Source: Salinibacterium sp. ZJ70 (GTDB lineage: Bacteria; Actinomycetota; Actinomycetes; Actinomycetales; Microbacteriaceae). Taken from it: DNA of 64,000 nt. The notes beneath the pieces were generated by a model. It was given only the letters and a program-made list of their open reading frames with translations, was not told where the DNA came from and did not search any database. The stretch is taken from NCBI RefSeq assembly GCF_011751865.2, contig NZ_CP061770.1, forward strand, positions 496,001 through 560,000, written 5' to 3'. Shown piece by piece: positions 46,318-55,310 of this stretch. Every line of letters begins with the position of its first letter. The first letter of the stretch is position 1. The translations under genes and the position numbers were made by a program.

Positions 46318-46716
46318 ATGGCCCGCAACGACCGCAAACGCGCCCGCGACCTGGCAGAGACGCTCGCATGGGCCCTTCGCGAGATGAGCCCGCGCGTCAC
46401 CGCGCTCCCGGCGAATCCCGACGGACTCGAGCATGGAGTCGCGGTCGAGGTCGTGCCCGGCTACCGCGTGATCCTCTTCCCGCACGGCGCGCGCTGGCGC
46501 GGACTCATGGTGCAGTACGAGGCCGCGAGCGGCCATGTGCTGCAGACGTTCGAGCACCAGTCGGGGGTCGACACGGATGAGGAAGCCCCGCGCTGGGCTG
46601 CGTCCGTCATCCGCGATGTGCTCGTGTCACTGGTGACCGGCGGCGTCGCCCCCGAGCACGCCGAGCTCGCGGCGGAGCGGCTCACCAAGGTCGACGGCGT
46701 CATCCCTCGCCTCTAG
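46318..46716 (+). CDS. Conserved hypothetical protein
   Basis: 132 residues from ATG 46318 (MARNDRKRARDLAETL); ATG 46306 is also possible. Alpha/beta pattern without membrane segments: HGVAVEVVPGYRVILFPHGARWRGLMVQYEA and EEAPRWAASVIRDVLVSLVTGG. No family recognised. The region 46155-46317 before it contains nothing recognisable. The start lacks a good ribosome-binding site. Confidence 0.6.
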   Translation: MARNDRKRARDLAETLAWALREMSPRVTALPANPDGLEHGVAVEVVPGYRVILFPHGARWRGLMVQYEAASGHVLQTFEHQSGVDTDEEAPRWAASVIRDVLVSLVTGGVAPEHAELAAERLTKVDGVIPRL

Positions 46717-46841
46717 CCTCCGTTGACGGTCGTCGTGTCGTCGACGACAACAAGTGGCACCGGCAGCTGGAGGCGTACGAGCGCTTCACCGAGCGCAACC
46801 ACGCGATCACCGTGCGCGACGCGCTCACCGCTCGCCTGTGA
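46716..46841 (+). pseudogene. Possible gene remnant, C-terminal fragment
   Basis: The frame ending in TGA 46839-46841 reads VDGRRVVDDNKWHRQLEAYERF and TERNHAITVRDALTARL, which looks like real coding sequence (balanced residues, Trp, third-position GC) but has no start codon. It begins right at the stop of the preceding gene. Probably the end of a gene lost by deletion. The parent family was not identified. Confidence 0.4.
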
Positions 46842-46895
46842 CCCCGCGGACGGGGGGAGCGCTCCCTCCGCGCCCGCGGGGTAGCGTCATTCCAT

Positions 46896-47687
46896 ATGAC
46901 GGATCTTCGTGAACGCATCCCCGCGCAGGCTCTCATGGAGAAGGTGGTCTCGCTGCGCGGAACCCCCGACCTCAAGGATCTCCCGCTCGGCATCGTGAAG
47001 CCGTCGGCTGACGCGCTGTCGTGGCTGCGGGGCGTGCGCGGCGAGCAGGAAGCCGTGCGCCGCTTCGACAAGCTCGGAGCTGGATGGACCGTCATGCACT
47101 CGATCCCGGTCGGCGAGAAGGACAGCGACATCGACCACCTCGCCGTGGGACCGGGTGGAGTGTTCGCGATCAATTCGAAGCGACACGTCGACAAGAGCGT
47201 GTGGGTCGCGGGCGGGCGCCTGCTCGTCAACGGACATCAGCAGGATCACATCCGCAATTCCGCGTACGAGGCGGCGCGCACCGCCAAGGCTCTCGCTGCG
47301 CGAGGGATCGACGTCCCCGCCCGCGCCGTCGTGGCGATCAGCGGGGCGAAGAGCATCACCATCAAGGCACCCGCCAACTGGAAGGGCCGGCCGGTCGACG
47401 TCGTGTCGATGCGTCAGCTCCCGCGTCTGCTCACTCGCGCGCGTGTTCTGGACGACCATCAGGTCGCACGAGTCGTCGACATCGTCTCGCGCCCCGAGAC
47501 GTGGAGCACGCGGGTGAGGTCGCCGGCCGAGGTGGAGGGGATGCTCGCGGCCTATGCAGCGATCGACCGCGGCGTCGATCGCTGGCGGATGCTCGTGATG
47601 CTCGTTGTTCTCGCCGGACTCGCCGCCCTTGTTGGTCTGAGTGCTGCGCTCGCGAGCGGGGCGCTGACCCCGTTCCTCACAGACTGA
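46896..47687 (+). CDS. NERD-domain membrane protein
   Basis: 263 residues. NERD (nuclease-related) domain near residues 48-160: RGVRGEQEAVRRFDKLGAGWTVMHSIPVGEKDSDIDHLAVGPGGVFAINSK holds the E, D-IDHL and SKR residues of the restriction-nuclease-like core. One or two membrane helices follow (WRMLVMLVVLAGLAALVGL). Likely membrane-anchored with the NERD domain inside; substrate unknown. TAGCGT lies eight bases before the ATG. Its 3' end overlaps the convergent permease gene by 11 bases. Confidence 0.87.
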   Translation: MTDLRERIPAQALMEKVVSLRGTPDLKDLPLGIVKPSADALSWLRGVRGEQEAVRRFDKLGAGWTVMHSIPVGEKDSDIDHLAVGPGGVFAINSKRHVDKSVWVAGGRLLVNGHQQDHIRNSAYEAARTAKALAARGIDVPARAVVAISGAKSITIKAPANWKGRPVDVVSMRQLPRLLTRARVLDDHQVARVVDIVSRPETWSTRVRSPAEVEGMLAAYAAIDRGVDRWRMLVMLVVLAGLAALVGLSAALASGALTPFLTD

Positions 47688-48831
47688 GCCAGAGTGCGAC
47701 GGTCGCCGCGACGACGGTGACCGGCGCCGCGAGGAGCCCGAGCAGCATGTAGCGGCGCCACGAGAACTCGACGCCGTGCGAGCGCAGACGGTCGTGCCAC
47801 AGCAGCACGGCGAGGGATGCCCACGGCGTGATGAGCGGGCCGGCGTTCACGCCGATGAGCAGAGCCGCGATCCGCGCGGGGGAGTCCGCGACCTGCTCGA
47901 GCGCGAGATAGGCGGGCAGATTGTCGATGAGGTTCGCTCCCACGGCACCGGATGCCGAGAGCCGCAGGAGCGCCCCCAGCGAGTCCCCGGTTCCGGTGAT
48001 CGCGCCGAGCGCCTCGGCGAGGCCTGCCGCATGCGCCGTCTCGACCACGAGGAAGAGACCGCTCGCGAACAGCAGCAGACCCCAGGGCACGAGCCGCACG
48101 TGCACCGAGCTGGGCGCGCGCACCGCGAACACGGTGAGGAGCACGATGGCCGCTGCGCTCGACGGGATCCACACAGGCATGCCGCTCACGAGCAGCGGGA
48201 TGAGCGCGGCGACGACACCTGCCGAGACCCAGAACAGCAGCGGATCGTAGGGTGCCTCACGCGCGACCCGCACGTAGCGGGTGCCGATCTCGCGGCGGAA
48301 GACGATCGCGATGATGACGCACGGAACGACCACAGCGACGATCGCGGGAGCGGCCATGAGGGCGGCGAAGCGCGCCGGATCGGAGAAGCCGAGCGCGTGC
48401 TCCGCGAGCAGGTTCGTGAGGTTCGAGACCGGCAGCAGCAGCGATCCGGTATTCGCGAGCCACACGGTCGTGAGGGCGAACGGCAGCGGCGGGTAGCCGT
48501 GGTGCCGCGCGAGGATGACGACCACCGGGGTCAGCAGCACCGCCGTCGTGTCGAGCGACAGGAACACGGTCGCGGTGACGGCCAGGGCGACGATGAGCAG
48601 CCACAGCGCCCAGCCGTGCCCTCGACCGAGGCGCGCGAGACGCTCCGCGACGGCGGCGAAGACGCCCGCGCGATCCGCGAGTTCCGCGACGATCGTGACG
48701 GCGACCGCGAACAGCAGAACCGGCCACACACGTTCGCCGATCGCGAGGGCGTCGCCCGCGGGCAGCAGGCCGGTCGCAATCGCGACCGCGCCGAGCCCGA
48801 GCAGGGCCATGCCGATGATCGCGAGACGCAC
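47677..48831 (-). CDS. ArsB/NhaD-type anion permease
   Basis: 384 residues with about eleven membrane helices. TVFLSLDTTAVLLTPVVVILARHHG and VWLANTGSLLLPVSNLTNLL are the re-entrant substrate loops of the ArsB/SLC13 superfamily, repeated in the second half as ASGAVGANLIDNLPAYLAL. No arsR or arsC adjoins, so arsenite specificity is not implied. GTG 48831 is the chosen start; GTG 48864 is possible. Divergent from the acetyltransferase gene. Confidence 0.85.
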   Translation of the reverse strand: MRLAIIGMALLGLGAVAIATGLLPAGDALAIGERVWPVLLFAVAVTIVAELADRAGVFAAVAERLARLGRGHGWALWLLIVALAVTATVFLSLDTTAVLLTPVVVILARHHGYPPLPFALTTVWLANTGSLLLPVSNLTNLLAEHALGFSDPARFAALMAAPAIVAVVVPCVIIAIVFRREIGTRYVRVAREAPYDPLLFWVSAGVVAALIPLLVSGMPVWIPSSAAAIVLLTVFAVRAPSSVHVRLVPWGLLLFASGLFLVVETAHAAGLAEALGAITGTGDSLGALLRLSASGAVGANLIDNLPAYLALEQVADSPARIAALLIGVNAGPLITPWASLAVLLWHDRLRSHGVEFSWRRYMLLGLLAAPVTVVAATVALWLSL

Positions 48832-48879
48832 CGGATGAGCGTAATCCGCGCGAAGCCGCGTCACGCGCGACAATGGGGT

Positions 48880-49350
48880 GTGGATACCGCCGCCATCGAG
48901 ACCGCCGACCTGTCCGACCGCCGAGTGCTCGACGTCCTCGCTGAGCACCTGGCCGAGATGCACGCCACGTCGCCCGCGTGCAGCGTGCACGCGCTCGATG
49001 TGTCGGGTCTGCAGCGCCCCGATGTCACGGTCTGGGCGATGACAGACGGCGATGCGGTGCTCGGCACCGTCGCCCTCAAGGAGCTCGATCCGGCGCACGG
49101 CGAGCTCAAGTCGATGCGCACGGTCGCGGCGGCACGCGGACGCGGCATCGGCCGGCGGCTGCTCGCGCACGCCCTCGAGGAGGCGCGTCGGCGGGGCTAC
49201 CGCCGGGTGAGCCTCGAGACCGGCTCGCAGGAGTTCTTCGTCCCCGCGCGCACCCTCTACGCGCGGGCGGGCTTCGCCGAGACGGGCCCGTTCGGGGACT
49301 ACGTGCCCGACCCGCTCAGCGTGTTCATGACGATCGAGCTCACCTCATGA
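48880..49350 (+). CDS. GNAT-family N-acetyltransferase
   Basis: 156 residues from GTG 48880. Acetyl-CoA-binding motif A is AAARGRGIGRRLLAHALEEARRRGYRRVSLETG, and the C-terminal half has LYARAGFAETGPFGDYVPDPLSVFM, the pattern of YsnE/PanZ-like small acetyltransferases. Substrate unknown. Its stop overlaps the next ATG (ATGA), suggesting coupling with the HdeD-lipase gene. Confidence 0.87.
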   Translation: MDTAAIETADLSDRRVLDVLAEHLAEMHATSPACSVHALDVSGLQRPDVTVWAMTDGDAVLGTVALKELDPAHGELKSMRTVAAARGRGIGRRLLAHALEEARRRGYRRVSLETGSQEFFVPARTLYARAGFAETGPFGDYVPDPLSVFMTIELTS

Positions 49351-51125
49351 CCTCCGGCGGGGGAGCGGCGGCGCCCCGCCGTCGACCGGCGATGCGGGTC
49401 GCACTCGCGGTGCTCGGCGTTGCGGCATTCGCGCTCGGGGTCGTGCTCATCGTGCGGCCGACGACCTCGCTCGGCACCATGGCGTGGCTGCTGGGCATCG
49501 CCCTGCTCGTGCAGGCGGGAATCGAGCTGCTCTCGGATCGCGACACCGAGCGGCGCTGGACGCGGATCGTGTCCGCGATCCTGTGGGCGGCCGCGGGGAT
49601 CGTGGTGCTTGCGCTGCCCGGTCTGACGGTGCGCATCGCGACCGTCGTGGTGGCGGTCGCGCTCATCATCCGGGGCGTGCTGCAGCTCGGCTCGGTGGTG
49701 CGCGCCGGGCAGAGCGTCGACGCCCGCATCGCGGCGGGCGCCGTCGGCGCCGCAACCGTCATCGCCGGTGTGCTCGCCCTCACCTGGCCCGACGTCACGG
49801 CGCTCCTCGTCGCCGTCGCGTTCGGCGGCCTCCTCATCGTCACCGGCATCCGGATGCTCGTGCTCGCCATTCGCCGGCGCCGCGCCGCGCGCGTCGCGCG
49901 CGAGCGGCCACTGTGGGCACGGTGGACGCGCACCGTCGCAGCTGTGCTCGCCCTCGTCGTCGCGATCGCGGGTGCCGGATTGAGCATGCGCCTGACCGGC
50001 GGCGCGCCCGGTGTCGACGAGTTCTACGCGTCGCCGCGCGACGTTCCGTCCGAGCCCGGCGAGCTCATCCGCGCTGAGCCGTTCGAGCGCGGCGTCCCGG
50101 ACAACGCGCACGCCTGGCGCATCCTCTACACGACCACGACGGGCGATGGAGAGCCTGCCGTGTCGAGCGGCCTCGTGGTGGTGCCGCGCGACGGCGACGG
50201 CGACTGGCCCGTCATCGACTGGACCCACGGCACCACGGGCGTCGCGCGGCAGTGCGCCCCGTCGCTCGCCGACGAGCCGTTCGAATCCGGTGCGCTCTTC
50301 GCGCTGCCCGAGGTGATCGATGCCGGATGGGCGCTCGTCGCCACCGACTACATCGGGCTCGGGGGAGAGGGGAAGCACGCCTACCTCGTGGGCGCGGATG
50401 CCGCGCATGCGGCGCTCGACGCCGTGCGCGCCGCACGCGAGCTCGACGAGGCGGATCTCGGAGCAGACACGGTCGTATGGGGGCACTCTCAAGGCGGTGC
50501 CGCGGCCCTGTGGACCGGGGCGGTCGCCGACGACTACGCCCCCGACGTTCCGCTCGCGGGCGTCGCGGCTCTCGCGCCCGCGGCCGATCTCCCCGCGCTC
50601 GTCGACAGCCTGGAGACCATCACGGGCGGCAGCGTCTTCGCGTCGTTCGCGATCGCCGGATTCACGACGGCCTACCCGGATGTGACCTACCGCCAGTACG
50701 TGCGTCCCGGCGTCGAGGTGACGGTGCGCGAGATGGCGACCCGCTGCCTCGCCGAATCGAGCGTCCTCGTCTCGCTGGCCAACGCGCTCGCACTCACGGG
50801 AGACCCTCGGGTGTTCCGCGTCGACCCCACGAGCGGGCCGCTCGAGCGCCGCCTCGTCGAGAACATCCCGCCCGCCGAGGGCTCCGCGCCGCTGCTGCTC
50901 GGGCAGGGTTCCACGGATTCCCTCATCACCCTCGACGCGCAACGCGGCTACGTGGAGTCGCTGTGCGCCGCCGGGCGCGACGTCGACTTCCGGGTATACG
51001 AGGGCCTCGACCACATCCCGCTCGTCGAACCCGGTTCACCTGCGATCCAGGAGCTGCTCGCATGGACCGCGGACCGGCTCGCGGGGGTGCCTGCGCCGAC
51101 CGGCAGCTGCGCGCCGCCGGAGTGA
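49347..51125 (+). CDS. Fusion of an HdeD-like membrane domain and a secreted-type lipase
   Basis: 592 residues. Residues about 15-185 contain six membrane helices in two HdeD/DUF308 repeats (LGVAAFALGVVLIVRPTTSLG, LSGLTVRIATVVVAVAL-like). A further helix near 200-220 leads into an extracytoplasmic alpha/beta hydrolase of the secretory lipase (LIP) type with nucleophile Ser381 in GHSQGGAA, Asp in QGSTDSLIT and His in GLDHIPLVEPG. An HdeD membrane module joined to a lipase is unusual. Probably hydrolyses an ester at the outer face of the membrane. Coupled to the acetyltransferase gene. Confidence 0.85.
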   Translation: MTSGGGAAAPRRRPAMRVALAVLGVAAFALGVVLIVRPTTSLGTMAWLLGIALLVQAGIELLSDRDTERRWTRIVSAILWAAAGIVVLALPGLTVRIATVVVAVALIIRGVLQLGSVVRAGQSVDARIAAGAVGAATVIAGVLALTWPDVTALLVAVAFGGLLIVTGIRMLVLAIRRRRAARVARERPLWARWTRTVAAVLALVVAIAGAGLSMRLTGGAPGVDEFYASPRDVPSEPGELIRAEPFERGVPDNAHAWRILYTTTTGDGEPAVSSGLVVVPRDGDGDWPVIDWTHGTTGVARQCAPSLADEPFESGALFALPEVIDAGWALVATDYIGLGGEGKHAYLVGADAAHAALDAVRAARELDEADLGADTVVWGHSQGGAAALWTGAVADDYAPDVPLAGVAALAPAADLPALVDSLETITGGSVFASFAIAGFTTAYPDVTYRQYVRPGVEVTVREMATRCLAESSVLVSLANALALTGDPRVFRVDPTSGPLERRLVENIPPAEGSAPLLLGQGSTDSLITLDAQRGYVESLCAAGRDVDFRVYEGLDHIPLVEPGSPAIQELLAWTADRLAGVPAPTGSCAPPE

Positions 51126-51188
51126 CCGCGCCGGAACGCGCCGCGTCGCCTCCCGGAATCTCTCGGGAGGCCGACCTATCGTTGCCGT

Positions 51189-54100
51189 GTGTGGCCTGCC
51201 AATCGTCGGGATGATGACACCGGGGACAACCCGGTGATTCCCAATGCGTCTTCGCAGTCGGCCGCGTCGCCGCTGCTCTCCCCCGCCCCCGCCGCCCGTG
51301 CGGTGGCCGACCCCGCGCGTGCCGCGTGGCGGGAGGAGCTCGCCGGGATAGGCGGCCCGTCACCGCTGCTGCACTTCACCGACTCGCCCACCACGCGCAT
51401 CGAGCTCTCGACCACCCACCCGGGCGGACTCGCACGCTTCATCACGGGCAAGGCGACGCTGCTGTCGCAGCTCATCCGCGACGACCTCGCGCTGCGCTCC
51501 GCGCGCGTCGCCGCGGAGCGCATCACGGCGAAGAGCCTCGAGCTCTCGACGACCCGCGGCCTCGACGTCGTGCACCTCGGAATCGGAGTGGTCCGCTGGA
51601 CGCACGAGCGCGTCGACCACTGCGCTCCGCTTCTGCTGCGCCCGCTCGCGATCCGCCGCCACGGGCGCGACTTCGAGCTGCGCCTGAAGGGTGCAGCTCA
51701 GCTCAACCCGGCGCTCGCTCGCGCGCTCGAGACCCAGTACGGCATCTCACTCGACGCCTCCACCTTCGTCGCGCTCTCGGATGACGACGGCACGTTCAAG
51801 CCCAACGCCGTCATCGACCAGCTGCGTCGCCTCACCGGCCACCTCGGCGAGATCCTGGTGCAGCCGCGCCTCGTCGTCTCGACGTTCCACGAGGTCGCGC
51901 ACGCCATGACCTCCGATGCGGCGGATCTCGACCACCTCGTGCTCGACGCCGTCGCGGGCGACGCGACTGCCAAGTGGACGCTCGAGGAGAGCTACCACCC
52001 GGTCGAGCACATCGACCCGGATCGCCGTGACCCCTCGACGGATGCGCTCCTCCTCGACGCCGACGCCGAGCAGGAGCGCGTCGTCGCGCAGATCGCTGCG
52101 GGCAACTCGCTCGTCGTGCGCACGATGCCCGGCACCGGATCCACCCAGACGATCGTGAACGCCCTCGGCGCACTCGTGGCGCAGAACAAGCGCGTTCTCG
52201 TCGTGGGCCCGCGTCGTGCGAGCCTGCGCGATGTCGCCCAGCGTCTCACCGAGGTCGGGCTCGCGGGCGTCGCCGTGTCGCCGTCGACGCTGCGTCGCGA
52301 TGTCGTGCGCGGCATCGCGCGCGCCGAGAAGGCCACGCAGCCGCAGCTCGCCGAGGTCGACGAGGCACTCGTGCGCCTGCGCAGTGTGCTCATCGACTAC
52401 CGCGAGGCGCTCTCGCGACCGGATCCCGCGCTCGGCGTCTCGGTGTCCGACTGCCTCGCCGAGCTCTCGCGTCTCGCGCTGCTTCCGCATGCGCCGCGCA
52501 CCACCGCGCGCCTCAGCCCCTCCGCCGTGGCGCGTCTCGCCGACGACCGCGCGGCTGCCGCCGCGACGATGGTCGAAGCAGCTCGCCTCGGCGAGTTCCG
52601 CTACGGCCCGGGGGACTCTCCCTGGTACGGCGCACAGTTCGCGAGCGGGGACGACGCCCTGCGCGCCCACGCGATCGCGAAGAAGCTGAGCGCAGAGACC
52701 CTCCCGCGCCTCCTCGCGCGCGCCAACGAGGTCATCGGCAAGACGCGCATGCGTCCGTTCACGACGATCGCCGAGCTCGACATCTACCTGCGTCTGCTCC
52801 ACGACCTGCGCGACACGCTCGACCGCTTCGAGCCGGGCGTCTTCGACCGCTCGCTCGCCGAGCTCATCGTCGCGACCGCGCCGCGCCGCGAGGCACCGGA
52901 GATGTCGGCCACCAACCGCCGCCGACTGAAGAAGCTCGCGCGCGAGTACGTTCGCCCCGGCATGCACGTCTCCGACCTGCACGACGCGCTCACCTCGATC
53001 CAGCACCAGCGCATCCTCTGGCAGCGCTACGTCGCCGTCGGCGTCACACCGGAGGTGCCCGCGGGCGTCTCGGATGTGCAGGTCGCGCTGCAGCAGGTCG
53101 CCGCGGATCTCGCCGAGCTCGACGCGCCCCTCGGCACCCAGCTCGCGAACCTGCCGCTGCACCAGCTCGTCGATGTGCTCGCACAGCTCGCGGTCGAATC
53201 GGATGTGCTCCTCAACCTGCAGGAGCGCAGCAACCTCATGAAGAAGCTGCGCGACCTCGACCTCGAGCCGCTCATCCTCGACCTCGCTGAGCGTCATGTG
53301 CCCGAGGAGCAGGTGGCCGCCGAGCTCGAGCTCGCCTGGTGGCGCTCCGCGTTCGACGGGCTGCTCACGGGCGACCGCGCACTCCTCGGCGCCAAGACTG
53401 AGGTGCTCGAGCGACTCGAGGCGGACTTCCGTCTCGTCGACGAAGCGCACCAGCAGGGCAACGCGGGCCTCCTCGGATGGCAGCTCGCCGAGAACTGGCG
53501 CATCGGCATCGTCGACTGGCCGGAGGAAGCGGCGGCGCTCAAGCAGCTCATCCTCACCGACGAGCTCACCTCCGAGAGCCTGCAGCGCCTCGCACCGCAC
53601 CTCTCGCGCACGGTCGCGCCCGTCTGGCTCGCGTCGCCCTACGAGGTGCCCGAGGTCGCGGATGCGGTCGCCATCGACGTCGTCATCCTCATGGATGCCG
53701 GTGCCACGACCATCGCCGAGAACGTGGGCGCGATCCGTCGGGCCAAGCAGGTGGTCGCGTTCGGCGACCCCGTGACCCAGACGCCCGCGCCGTTCCGCAT
53801 CGGCCTCGCCGAGGGCGAGGAGCCCGTCGCCGCCGGCTACCCGTCCCTGCACCGGCCGATGCCCCTCGGTCGACCCGAGGTCGCCGAGGTCGACGAGAAG
53901 GGCTCTGCGGAGGCGGATGCCTCGGACGACGTCGAGCTGATCGAGCCTGACGAGACGACGACCGCGGCTCCCGGCGACGACCTGCACGGCCAGTCGGCGT
54001 TCGCGCGCCTCGCATCGGTGCTCCCGTCACTCACTCTCACGCGCAGCTACCGGGCGGGAGGCGAGGATCTCGCCGAGCTCGTCAACCGCCGCTTCTACGG

Positions 54101-55043
54101 CGGACGCATCGACGCCCTCCCGTGGGCGGGGTCCTTCCTCGGCCACGGCAGCCTGTCGCTCGACTTCATCGAGAACGGCACGGGCCTTCCCGATCCCGAC
54201 AGCGGCGCCGTCGAATCGGTCGATGCCGAGGTTGCGCGCGTCGTCGAGCTCGTGATCGAGCATGCCGCCACGCGCCCACGCGAATCGCTCATGGTCGTCA
54301 CGGCGTCGGAGAAGCACGCCGTGCGTGTCATGAACGCGGTGCTCGCGCAGATGTCGAGCCACCAGGCGCTCAGCGAGTTCCTGCTGGGGGAGCGCACGGA
54401 GCACTTCGCCGTGCTGCCCGTCGAGCGCGCTGTCGCGCAGAGCCGCGACCGGGTGATCTTCTCGATCGGCTACGGTCGCACCCCGCACGGCCGCGTGCTG
54501 AGCGACTTCGGTGCGCTCGGTCAGCCGGGCGGCGAGCGTCTGCTCGCCGTCGCGATGACCCGTGCCCGCCGCTCGCTCGTGATCGTCACCTGCGTGCAGG
54601 CCGACGACCTCGATGAGGAGCGGATGAAGCACGGCGCCGTCGCGCTCGCGCAGCTGCTGCGCGAAGTGGCCGCACGTCGCGCCGAGCCGCCGCTGCCCGA
54701 CGACTCCGATCCGACGCTCGTCGATCTCGCCCGTCGACTCGAGGCGCGCGGCCTCCGTGTGGCTCTCGGCCACCGCGGCAAGCTCGGCCTGGTGGTCGCG
54801 AACGGCGGCAAGTGCATCGTCGTCGACACCGACACCGTGTTCGAGGGTCGTGTGCTGCGTGAGGCGCTGCGTCTGCGACCCGAGGTGCTGCGTCGCCTCG
54901 GCTGGCACTACACGCGCGTGCACGCCTTCGAGCTGTTCGCCGATCCGGATGGCGTCGCCGACCGCATCGCGCGGTTCGCCGGCCTCGCTGGCGGACCGAT
55001 CACCGAGGAGATCCCCGTCGTTGGAATCACGCACGCCAGCTGA
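51189..55043 (+). CDS. Superfamily 1 helicase-like protein with degenerate ATPase and nuclease motifs
   Basis: 1284 residues, DUF4011-type architecture. Residues 60-270 are the N-terminal domain; the P-loop reads PGTGSTQT with Ser318 in place of the catalytic Lys of the usual PGTGKTQT. The Walker B region is DVVILMDAGATT instead of DEAS-type, and the next motif is GDPVTQTPAPF instead of GDPKQLPP. SF1 motifs SYRAGGEDLAEL and RLLAVAMTRARRSL are kept. Residues about 1170-1270 resemble the Vsr-like nuclease domain of these helicases (LGWHYTRVHAFELFADPD) but the acidic and Lys residues are not in place. Likely a catalytically inactive helicase-like scaffold. GTG start with TATCGT six bases upstream. 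Confidence 0.8.
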   Translation: MWPANRRDDDTGDNPVIPNASSQSAASPLLSPAPAARAVADPARAAWREELAGIGGPSPLLHFTDSPTTRIELSTTHPGGLARFITGKATLLSQLIRDDLALRSARVAAERITAKSLELSTTRGLDVVHLGIGVVRWTHERVDHCAPLLLRPLAIRRHGRDFELRLKGAAQLNPALARALETQYGISLDASTFVALSDDDGTFKPNAVIDQLRRLTGHLGEILVQPRLVVSTFHEVAHAMTSDAADLDHLVLDAVAGDATAKWTLEESYHPVEHIDPDRRDPSTDALLLDADAEQERVVAQIAAGNSLVVRTMPGTGSTQTIVNALGALVAQNKRVLVVGPRRASLRDVAQRLTEVGLAGVAVSPSTLRRDVVRGIARAEKATQPQLAEVDEALVRLRSVLIDYREALSRPDPALGVSVSDCLAELSRLALLPHAPRTTARLSPSAVARLADDRAAAAATMVEAARLGEFRYGPGDSPWYGAQFASGDDALRAHAIAKKLSAETLPRLLARANEVIGKTRMRPFTTIAELDIYLRLLHDLRDTLDRFEPGVFDRSLAELIVATAPRREAPEMSATNRRRLKKLAREYVRPGMHVSDLHDALTSIQHQRILWQRYVAVGVTPEVPAGVSDVQVALQQVAADLAELDAPLGTQLANLPLHQLVDVLAQLAVESDVLLNLQERSNLMKKLRDLDLEPLILDLAERHVPEEQVAAELELAWWRSAFDGLLTGDRALLGAKTEVLERLEADFRLVDEAHQQGNAGLLGWQLAENWRIGIVDWPEEAAALKQLILTDELTSESLQRLAPHLSRTVAPVWLASPYEVPEVADAVAIDVVILMDAGATTIAENVGAIRRAKQVVAFGDPVTQTPAPFRIGLAEGEEPVAAGYPSLHRPMPLGRPEVAEVDEKGSAEADASDDVELIEPDETTTAAPGDDLHGQSAFARLASVLPSLTLTRSYRAGGEDLAELVNRRFYGGRIDALPWAGSFLGHGSLSLDFIENGTGLPDPDSGAVESVDAEVARVVELVIEHAATRPRESLMVVTASEKHAVRVMNAVLAQMSSHQALSEFLLGERTEHFAVLPVERAVAQSRDRVIFSIGYGRTPHGRVLSDFGALGQPGGERLLAVAMTRARRSLVIVTCVQADDLDEERMKHGAVALAQLLREVAARRAEPPLPDDSDPTLVDLARRLEARGLRVALGHRGKLGLVVANGGKCIVVDTDTVFEGRVLREALRLRPEVLRRLGWHYTRVHAFELFADPDGVADRIARFAGLAGGPITEEIPVVGITHAS

Positions 55044-55083
55044 CGACCAGCTCCCCTCCGACTCAGCGGACGCGGATCGTGTC

Positions 55084-55251
55084 ATGCCCGATCCGCAGCC
55101 CGCCGAACGGAAGGCGGCCCGTCGCCCCCATCGGCGCGTCACCACGCCGCCGCCCGCCGGAAGCGACCCGTCTCCGCTGCCCGAGCCGCCGCGCCTGCCC
55201 TCCGGCGACAACGACGAGCGGATGCGTCGCGAGAAGCCCCCGCACTACTGA
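55084..55251 (+). CDS. Small basic hypothetical protein
   Basis: 55 residues, rich in Pro and Arg (RKAARRPHRRV, PLPEPPRLPSGDNDERMRREKPPHY). No domain recognised; likely disordered. Start ATG 55084 has a weak GCGGA upstream; TTG 55021 inside the previous gene would be an earlier start. It sits between the helicase-like gene and the mscL terminator, probably in the same transcript. Confidence 0.45.
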   Translation: MPDPQPAERKAARRPHRRVTTPPPAGSDPSPLPEPPRLPSGDNDERMRREKPPHY

Positions 55252-55262
55252 GGGCATGAGAA

Positions 55263-55292
55263 GAGGCCGCCGCGCGGCTGCGCGACGGCCTC
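55263..55292. terminator. Bidirectional hairpin between the small protein gene and mscL
   Basis: GAGGCCG (55263-55269) pairs with CGGCCTC (55286-55292) around a GC-rich interior that can pair further. It lies between convergent genes. Confidence 0.6.
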
Positions 55293-55310
55293 CATCCGGA
55301 GAAGCTCCGG

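Noticed and set aside
47677..48831. Arsenite efflux operon
   Set aside because: The permease has an ArsB-like fold, but there is no arsR, arsC or arsA nearby; substrate left open.
51747..53987. Antisense frame of 746 codons opposite the helicase-like gene
   Set aside because: No domain and strongly biased residue use; the plus strand has clear SF1 motifs.
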